A DNA stretch of 64,000 nucleotides, from assembly GCA_963755755.1 (NCBI GenBank), contig CAVWLJ010000010.1:923925-987924 (forward strand), written 5' to 3'. The notes beneath the pieces are model-generated. The model worked only from the letters and a program-made list of their open reading frames with translations, was not told the origin of the DNA and made no database searches. How positions within the stretch are numbered: position 1 is the first letter of the stretch; the number at the start of each line of letters is the position of its first letter. The DNA comes from DATKNA01 sp963755755. Lineage in GTDB: Bacteria > Actinomycetota > Actinomycetes > Actinomycetales > Kineosporiaceae. Below, in pieces: positions 58,198 through 64,000 of this stretch. A program made the translations under genes and the position numbers.

Positions 58198-59151
58198 GTG
58201 ATCGTCACCGTAACCCTCAATGCCGCGGTCGACCGGACTCTGACCGTGCCGAACTTCCAGTTCGGCCACCGGCATCGCGCATCGAACAGCCTCACGAGCG
58301 CTGGCGGCAAGGGGATCAACGTCGCGCGGGCGCTGAAGCGGCTGGAGACCCCGGTCGTCGCCACCGGCCTGGCCGGCGGCCGCACCGGCGAGCGCATCGT
58401 CGAGGATCTCGGCCTCGAGGGGATCCTCAGCGACTTCGTCCGCATCTCCGACGAGTCCCGCACCTCGATCGCGGTCGTCGATCCGACGGCGGGTTCGCTC
58501 ACCGAGGTCTACGAATGGGGCCCGGCCGTGCGGCCCGAGGAGCTGCAGATGCTGTCCGACAAGCTCCACTACCTCTCGCGGGTGGCGAGCTACGTCGTCT
58601 TCTGCGGGTCGCTGCCTCGCGACGTCGAGAACGACTTCTACGCCCAGGCGATCCACGATCTCAACCGGCGCGGAATCCGCTGCGTCCTCGACTGCGAGGG
58701 CGAGCCTCTGCGGCTGGGCGTCGAGGCCGAGCCCTACCTCGTGTCGCCGAACCAGCAGGAGGCCGAGAGCCTCGTCGGCCAGGAGTTCGCGGACGAGGAG
58801 GACTTCGTGATGGCGCTCGACACGATCGCCGATCTCGGGGCGCGTAACGTCCTCATCACGCAGGAGACAGCGTGCTTCGCGCTCGTCCGCGAAGAGCGGC
58901 AGGTACAGCGCTTCCGCGCGTCGATCCCTCGCGTCGAGCCGATCGCGCCAGTTGGCGCCGGAGACGTTCTCGTCGCCGGGTACCTGTCCGAGCGCTTCAA
59001 CGGCCGCCTGGTCGGCGACGCGCTGCGGAGGGCCGTCGGCTGCGCCGCCGCCTCGGTCGTCGAGCTCGGAGCAGGACGCTTCGACCCGCGCGAGGCTTCG
59101 CGTCTCGCGGCCGGCGTCGAGATCGTCGAGCTCGCGGCGGTCGAGGCCTGA
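58198..59151 (+). CDS. PfkB-family hexose-phosphate kinase (1-phosphofructokinase-like)
   Basis: A 317-residue PfkB-family sugar kinase, closest in form to 1-phosphofructokinase and tagatose-6-phosphate kinase. It has VTVTLNAAVDRTLTV at the start, SAGGKGINVARALKRL, the SPNQQEAESL block and the catalytic APVGAGDVLVAGY motif (about residue 255). It would phosphorylate fructose-1-phosphate or a similar hexose phosphate with ATP. GTG 58198 gives the canonical IVTVTLN start. No fructose PTS gene is nearby, so the substrate is not fixed. Confidence 0.9.
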   Translation: MIVTVTLNAAVDRTLTVPNFQFGHRHRASNSLTSAGGKGINVARALKRLETPVVATGLAGGRTGERIVEDLGLEGILSDFVRISDESRTSIAVVDPTAGSLTEVYEWGPAVRPEELQMLSDKLHYLSRVASYVVFCGSLPRDVENDFYAQAIHDLNRRGIRCVLDCEGEPLRLGVEAEPYLVSPNQQEAESLVGQEFADEEDFVMALDTIADLGARNVLITQETACFALVREERQVQRFRASIPRVEPIAPVGAGDVLVAGYLSERFNGRLVGDALRRAVGCAAASVVELGAGRFDPREASRLAAGVEIVELAAVEA

Positions 59152-59169
59152 TAGGCGCGAGCCGCTCGG

Positions 59170-60254
59170 CTAGCCGACCGCGAGCGCGCGGAGGCGGCCG
59201 CCGTCGGTGCGGTTGTCCGCCCAGACGAGCCGGCCGTTCGCGAGCGAGAGGCCGAGGCCAGTCGGTGCGGTCTTCGCGAGCACGCGGATGCTGCCGTTGG
59301 CGGTCGAGACGCCGTAAAGGGTGCGATCCAGCGGTAGACGATGAGCTGGTCGCTCGCCGCGAGCTGCGGCGCCGTGCGGTGAGAGACGAGCACGCTGCCG
59401 AGCTTGTGCCCGAGGTCGCCGAGAACCACGACGATCCGGTCATGCGGCCCGCGTTGCGTGAGCACGGCGAGTATGTGGGGGGTGAGCGCGATTGCGGCCG
59501 GGACTCCGTGCACCGGCGCGCTGGCTGATCGCGTTTCCGCTGGTGCCGTCCACGACGTTGACGAAGCCGTTGGTGCTTGCGCCGGCGCCGATTCGCCGGG
59601 ACCCTCGTCGCCGGGAACGTAGGCGATGCGACCGGCCGAGGCGGCGAGCTGGAGTGCAGGCCCGACGTTGGGCAGCGGCGCATTCGCCCGTCGGCGTGAC
59701 GATGCGTGATCCCGCCGGCCGCGATCTTCCGCTTGCAGTAGCCCCCCGAGAGGCAAGCGAGCTTGTCGACGTACTCGACGTCGTTCCAGGAGTAGGCGAG
59801 AGTCTTTCCCGACGCCCGCGACGCTGCCGAGCCAATCGCCTGTGCCGTCGCTCGCGTGGGCGAGCCGGTCGAGCTCGCTCGGGTCCGCCGACGGACGCCG
59901 CGAGGACGTAGTCGAACGGCGCGGGCCGCTCTCGTGCAGCGTCCAGAGCGCGGTCGACATGCGGGCCGCGAGCGCGAGCTGGACTGCCCGTCGGTGAGAT
60001 CCCAGTGTGCACGTCATGCTGTCCGGCGACGGCTGGGGAAGGCTGCGGTCCGGCTTGCCGGCGACGAGCACGTGGATCGCGTTGCATCCTTGGCGTTCCG
60101 CCGAACGTGAGCCAGGCGGCGAGGCCGCCGTCCTGGGCCACAGCCTCGATCGGGCCGGTCGGGCTCTTGCGCGATCGTGTGGGCTGTCGGCGCCGCGGCC
60201 GGCCGCCGAGCCGGCGAGGACGAGAAGTCCCGCCGTGGCAAGGAGGGCCCGCAC
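59170..60254 (-). pseudogene. Secreted protein of unknown function, heavily frameshifted
   Basis: From GTG 60254 a signal peptide is seen (RALLATAGLLVLAGSAAG), and the gene ends at a TAG at about 59170. Fragments in different frames (AVAQDGGLAAWLTFGG; IVVVLGDLGHKLGSVLVSHRTAPQLAASDQLIVYRW) alternate short beta-strand-like pieces with VLAV/LVVY repeats, which suggests a beta-propeller or similar secreted repeat protein. I cannot name the family. Frames change at least six times over 1.1 kb. It is convergent with pfkB and divergent from guaB. Confidence 0.5.
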
Positions 60255-60335
60255 GCGCTGGCACCGTAGCTCCGCGCCTGTTAGGGCGTTGTCAAAATTC
60301 CGTCCGTCGACAGGTTGGTACCCTGCGCTTCCTTG

Positions 60336-61858
60336 ACGGACCACGCCGCAGCCGAGCCGAGCGCCGACGACGTCCAGCGGCTGCTGGAGCTCGACCGGAA
60401 GTTCGGCACGCGAGGGGCTCACCTTCGACGACGTGCTGCTCGTCCCGGCGGAGTCGCACGTCCTGCCGAACGACGTCTCGACCCGTGCCCGGCTGACGCC
60501 CTCGATCGACCTCGCGATCCCGATCGTCTCGGCGGCGATGGACACGGTGACCGAGGCGCGCCTCGCGATCGCGCTCGCGCGCGAGGGCGGGATCGGCATC
60601 GTCCACCGGAACCTCTCGATCGAGGCGCAGGTCGCCGAGGTCGACAAGGTGAAGCGCTCGGAGTCGGGGATGATCGTCGAGCCGGTCACGCTGCCGCCCG
60701 ACGCGCCCGTGCGCGCGGCGCTCGAGCTGATGGCGCGCTACAAGGTCTCGGGCGTCCCGATCACGGACGACGACGGAGTGCTCGTCGGCATCCTCACGAA
60801 CCGCGACCTCCGCTTCGAGAACGACGTCGACCAGCCGGTCTCGGCGCTCATGACGGCGCGCAACCTCGTCACCGCGCCCGTCGGGACGACGCTGGCGGAG
60901 GCCGAGGAGATCCTCCACCGGAACAAGATCGAGAAGCTCCCCGTCGTCGACGCCGACGGCCGGCTGCGCGGGCTGATCACGGTCAAGGACATCCAGAAGA
61001 AGATCGAGTTCCCCGAGGCGACGAAGGACGAGCAGGGACGGCTGCGCGTCGGCGCCGCGGTCGGCGTCGGCCCCGACGCGCTCGAGCGCGCGCGAGGCTC
61101 TCGTCGCCGCGGGCGTCGGACGTGCTCGTCGTCGACACGGCGCACGGCCACTCGCAGGGCGTGCTCGAGATGGTGCGGCGGATCAAGGACGCGGTCACGG
61201 TCGAGGTGGTCGCCGGCAACATCGCGACGGCCGAGGCGGCGCGTGCGCTGATCGACGCGGGCGCCGACGCGGTGAAGGTCGGCATCGGGCCGGGCAGGAT
61301 CTGCACGACCCGCGTCGTCGCGGGCGTCGGCGTTCCGCAGATCAGCGCGATCCACGACGTGCGCGAGCGTCGCGGCGGAGCGACGGCGTGCCGGTGATCG
61401 CCGACGGCGGCATCACCTCCTCGGGCGACATCGCGAAGGCGATCGGCGCCGGCGCGGACGCGTGATGCTCGGCTCGATGCTCGCGGGCACCGACGAGACG
61501 CCGGGCGACGTGATCCTCGCGCAGGGCGAGCGCTACAAGGAGTACCGCGGCATGGGGTCGCTCGGCGCGATGAAGGCGCGCGGCTTCTCGAAGGACCGCT
61601 ACTTCCAGGGCGACGTCGAGGACGTCGAGAAGCTCATCCCGGAGGGGATCGAGGGACGCGTCGCGCTACAAGGGCCCGCTGCAGCACGTCGTCCACCAGC
61701 TCGTCGGCGGCCTGCGTCAGGCGATGGGCTACTGCGGCGCGGCGACGATCGACGAGATGAAGCGCGCGCGCTTCGTCCGGATCACGGCGGCGGGTCTGCG
61801 CGAGTCGCACCCGCACGACGTGACGATCACGAAGGAGGCGCCGAACTATCGGCGCTGA
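60336..61858 (+). pseudogene. guaB: IMP dehydrogenase with frameshifts
   Basis: A full-length GuaB, which oxidises IMP to XMP with NAD in GTP synthesis, broken by indels near 60413, 61098, 61373, 61463 and 61666. Pieces include LTFDDVLLVPAESHVLPNDVS, the CBS pair (VSGVPITDDDGVLVGILTNRD; KLPVVDADGRLRGLITVKD), DVLVVDTAHGHSQGVLEMV, ICTTRVVAGVGVPQ with the catalytic Cys, and GSLGAMKARGFSKDRYFQ. The conserved GPGSICTT reads GPGRICTT. A TTG at 60336 is the likely start, giving TDHAAAEPSADDVQRLLELD first. guaA follows 43 bp downstream. Confidence 0.87.
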
Positions 61859-61901
61859 GGAGGCGCAGGTCGTCGCGTTCCCGGTCCGGGAGGACCGGCC
61901 G

Positions 61902-63425
61902 GTGCTCGTCCTCGACCTCGGCGGGCAGTACTCGCAGCTGATCGCGCGCCGCGTGCGCGAGTGCCGGGTCTACTCGGAGCTCGTCGGTCACACGATCACG
62001 CCCGAGGCGGTGCGCGCCCGGAACCCGTACGCGCTCGTGCTCAGCGGCGGTCCGGCGTCCGTCTACTCCGACGACGCGCCGCGCGTCGATCCGGCACTCT
62101 TCGAGCTCGGCGTGCCGACGCTCGGCATCTGTTACGGCGCGCAGCTGATGGCGCTCGAGCTCGGCGGCCGGGTCGACCGCACCGGCGTCTCCGAGTTCGG
62201 GCGGACGTCGATGGAGGTCGACGGAGTCGCGGCTGCTGGCCGACACGCCGCCCGAGCAGACCGTCTGGATGTCGCATCGCGACACCGTCGTCGCGGCTCC
62301 CGAGGGCGCGCGCGTCGTCGCGAGCTCGCCGGCGACGCCGGTCGCCGCCTTCGAGGCGCCCGAGCGCGGCCTGTACGGCGTCCAGTTCCATCCCGAGGTC
62401 GTCCACACGCCGCACGGGATGGACGTGCTGAAGAACTTCCTCTACCGCGTCGCCGACGCGCCGCCCGCGCTGGACGCCGGCCGCCGTGATCGAGGAGCAG
62501 GTCGCGCGCATCCGCGCGCAGGTCGGGCACGAGCGCGTGCTCTGCGCGCTGTCGGGCGGCGTCGACTCGGCCGTCGCGGCGCTGCTCGTGCACAAGGCGG
62601 TCGGCGAGCAGCTCACCTGCGTCTTCGTCGACCACGGCCTGCTGCGCCAGGACGAGGCCGAGCAGGTGGTCGAGACGTTCGGCGAGCACTTCCACGTCCC
62701 GCTCGTCCACGTGCAGGCGCAGGAGCGGTTCCTCGAGCTGCTCGACGGCGTCGAGGAGCCGGAGGAGAAGCGGAAGATCATCGGCCGCGAGTTCATCCGC
62801 GTCTTCGAGGAGGAGGCGCGGAGGCTCGGCGACGTCCGCTGGCTCGTGCAGGGGACGCTCTACTCCGACGTGATCGAGTCGGGCGGCACCGAGGGCGTCG
62901 CCGCGACGATCAAGTCGCACCACAACGTCGGCGGCCTGCCCGACGGACATGAAGATGCGCCTCGTCGAGCCGCTGCGGCTCCTGTTCAAGGACGAGGTGC
63001 GGCGCGTCGGCGAGGAGCTCGGGATGCCCGAGCGGATGGTCTGGCGCCAGCCGTTCCCCGGCCCCGGCCTCGCGATCCGGATCATCGGCGCGGTCACCGC
63101 GGAGCGGCTCGAGATCCTGCGCCAGGCCGACGCCGTCCTGCAGGAGGAGGTGCGGCGCGCCGGCCTCTACGGCGAGCTGTGGCAGTCGTTCGCGGTGCTG
63201 CCGGCGGTGCGGTCGGTCGGCGTGCAGGGCGACGAGCGCACGTACGGCTACCCGATCGTGATCCGCGCGGTGACGAGCGACGACGCGATGACGGCCGACT
63301 GGGCGCGGCTCCCGTACGACCTCGTGGAGACGATCTCGGCGCGGATCGTGAACGAGATCCCGGGCGTCAACCGCGTGGTGCTCGACGTGACGTCGAAGCC
63401 GCCCGCGACGATCGAGTGGGAGTAG
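61902..63425 (+). pseudogene. guaA: GMP synthase with frameshifts
   Basis: GuaA aminates XMP to GMP using glutamine. The amidotransferase domain has LVLDLGGQYSQLIARRVRE, LGICYGAQLMALELGG with the catalytic Cys, and VQFHPEVVHT with His and Glu. The ATP pyrophosphatase domain has CALSGGVDSAVAALLVHKAVG and VFVDHGLLRQDEA, and the dimerisation domain ends PATIEWE. Indels near 62227, 62480 and 62945 break the frame. The earliest clear start is GTG 61902, though a few residues may lie upstream. With guaB it forms the GMP branch of purine synthesis. Confidence 0.88.
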
Positions 63426-63435
63426 CGTAGGCCGG

Positions 63436-64000
63436 ATGGGCTCCTTCTACGACCTGCTCAAGAGGCGCCGCGCCGTTCGCAGCTACACGGGCGAGCGGGT
63501 GCCGCGCGAGACGCTCGAGCGGATCGCGCGCGCAGCGCGGCGCGGGCCGAACGCCGGCTACAGCCAGGGCCTGCGGCTGCTCGTCGTCGACGATCCCGAG
63601 ACGATCGAGGACGCTCGCGTCGATGCAGGAGGACGAGCGCTCGCAGGCGTGGTTCGGCAAGGCCGCCGCGCACGTCTTCGTCCTGACGCGCGAGCAGGAC
63701 TACCACGACCGCTACACCCAGCCCGACAAGCTCGCGATCACAGGCGGCGTCGAGGTCATCTGGCCGGTGCCGTTCTGGCATGTCGATGCCGGTGCGGCGC
63801 TGATGCTCGTCTGGCTCGCGGCGCTCGAGGAGGGGCTCGGCGCCGGGGTCTACGGCGTCCCGGTGGAGGAGGACGCGCGCTGGCGTGAGCTGCTCGCGAT
63901 TCCGGACGACCTGACGATCGTCATCGGCGTCACCGTCGGCCATCCGGCCGAGGATCCGGACTGGGATCGCGCGACGAGCGTCTTCTCCCAGCGCCGCCGC
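63436..64000 (+). pseudogene. Nitroreductase family protein, frameshifted and cut off at the window end
   Basis: An FMN-dependent nitroreductase-fold protein. It starts MGSFYDLLKRRRAVRSYTGERVP with RRGPNAGYSQGLRLLVVDDPE, then shifts frame near 63620. It continues as AWFGKAAAHVFVLTREQDYHDRY, HVDAGAALMLVWLAALEEGLGAGVYGVP and DDLTIVIGVTVGHPAEDP to the window edge with no stop. The family reduces nitro compounds, quinones or flavins; the substrate is unknown. ATG 63436 lies 10 bp after guaA. Confidence 0.85.

Noticed and set aside
1..64000. tRNA, rRNA, CRISPR arrays, phage or insertion-sequence transposase genes
   Set aside because: I found no cloverleaf-like segments, rRNA stretches, spaced direct-repeat arrays or transposase motifs by reading; a tRNA/rRNA covariance search would be decisive.

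Overview
The window is not one continuous genome segment. Bases 1 to about 44,004 read as a very GC-rich actinobacterial chromosome, most likely Pseudonocardiales. This is inferred from gene content and synteny: sufU-sufT, an acVLRF1-type release factor, DUF3099, DUF427, a mabA-inhA pair, divergent glgC/glgM, and many GTG starts with 4-bp ATGA/GTGA overlaps. After that come at least three pieces from other sources. 44,005 to about 50,340 holds a FAD oxidoreductase, glpD, a TetR regulator, an alkyl-DHAP-synthase-like oxidase, pirin and a GH1 glucosidase, all riddled with indels. About 50,341-51,198 is an amidohydrolase with lower-GC, proteobacterium-like codon use. About 51,199-64,000 (hydrolase, murI, rph, mgtC, rdgB, yihY, pyrE, HU, pyrF, LysM, pfkB, guaB, guaA, nitroreductase) looks like Thermoleophilia or another deep actinobacterium. 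Each join cuts a gene in mid-domain, so I read the window as a chimeric assembly, probably metagenomic.

Layout of the actinobacterial part. 1-5,964: Fe-S assembly tail, acVLRF1, a GT-C glycosyltransferase, a sulfurtransferase and an MFS exporter. 6,481-10,732: one reverse-strand operon, bioY - acyl-CoA/AMP ligase - thiolase - bioM - bioN. It joins the ECF biotin transporter to two beta-oxidation-type enzymes in the same order as Bacillus subtilis yhfU-yhfT-yhfS. 10,797-20,895: a metallopeptidase, an ABC-F protein, a small HTH protein, enoyl-CoA hydratase, an ABC exporter, an SDR lacking its catalytic residues, a sirtuin, SURF1 and small conserved proteins. 20,959-29,772: quinone oxidoreductase, the FAS-II pair fabG/inhA, sixA, two LLM flavin enzymes, serB, and the glycogen/maltose-1-phosphate genes glgC and glgM. 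29,833-30,954: a PD-(D/E)XK-type (DUF559-like) nuclease gene bounded by about 46-bp inverted repeats. Their core GCGCTGATCATGCA recurs in a free-standing palindrome at 26,341-26,412, so this looks like a small repeat-plus-nuclease element. 31,011-44,004: an ABC ATPase, NfeD plus SPFH, a TSUP exporter, an rRNA methyltransferase, a PAS protein, an AI-2E-type transporter, a FAH-family hydrolase, and dhaK-dhaL-dhaM, with dhaM cut at the first join.

Sequence quality matters for reading the genes. In the first 44 kb only five genes are broken (acVLRF1, SURF1, the nuclease, the PAS protein and the AI-2E transporter), each by one extra base. Between 44 and 51.2 kb, and again from 60.3 kb on, indels occur every few tens to hundreds of bases, so those genes are listed as broken although their family identity is clear. 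I saw no rRNA genes, tRNA genes, CRISPR arrays or classical insertion sequences.
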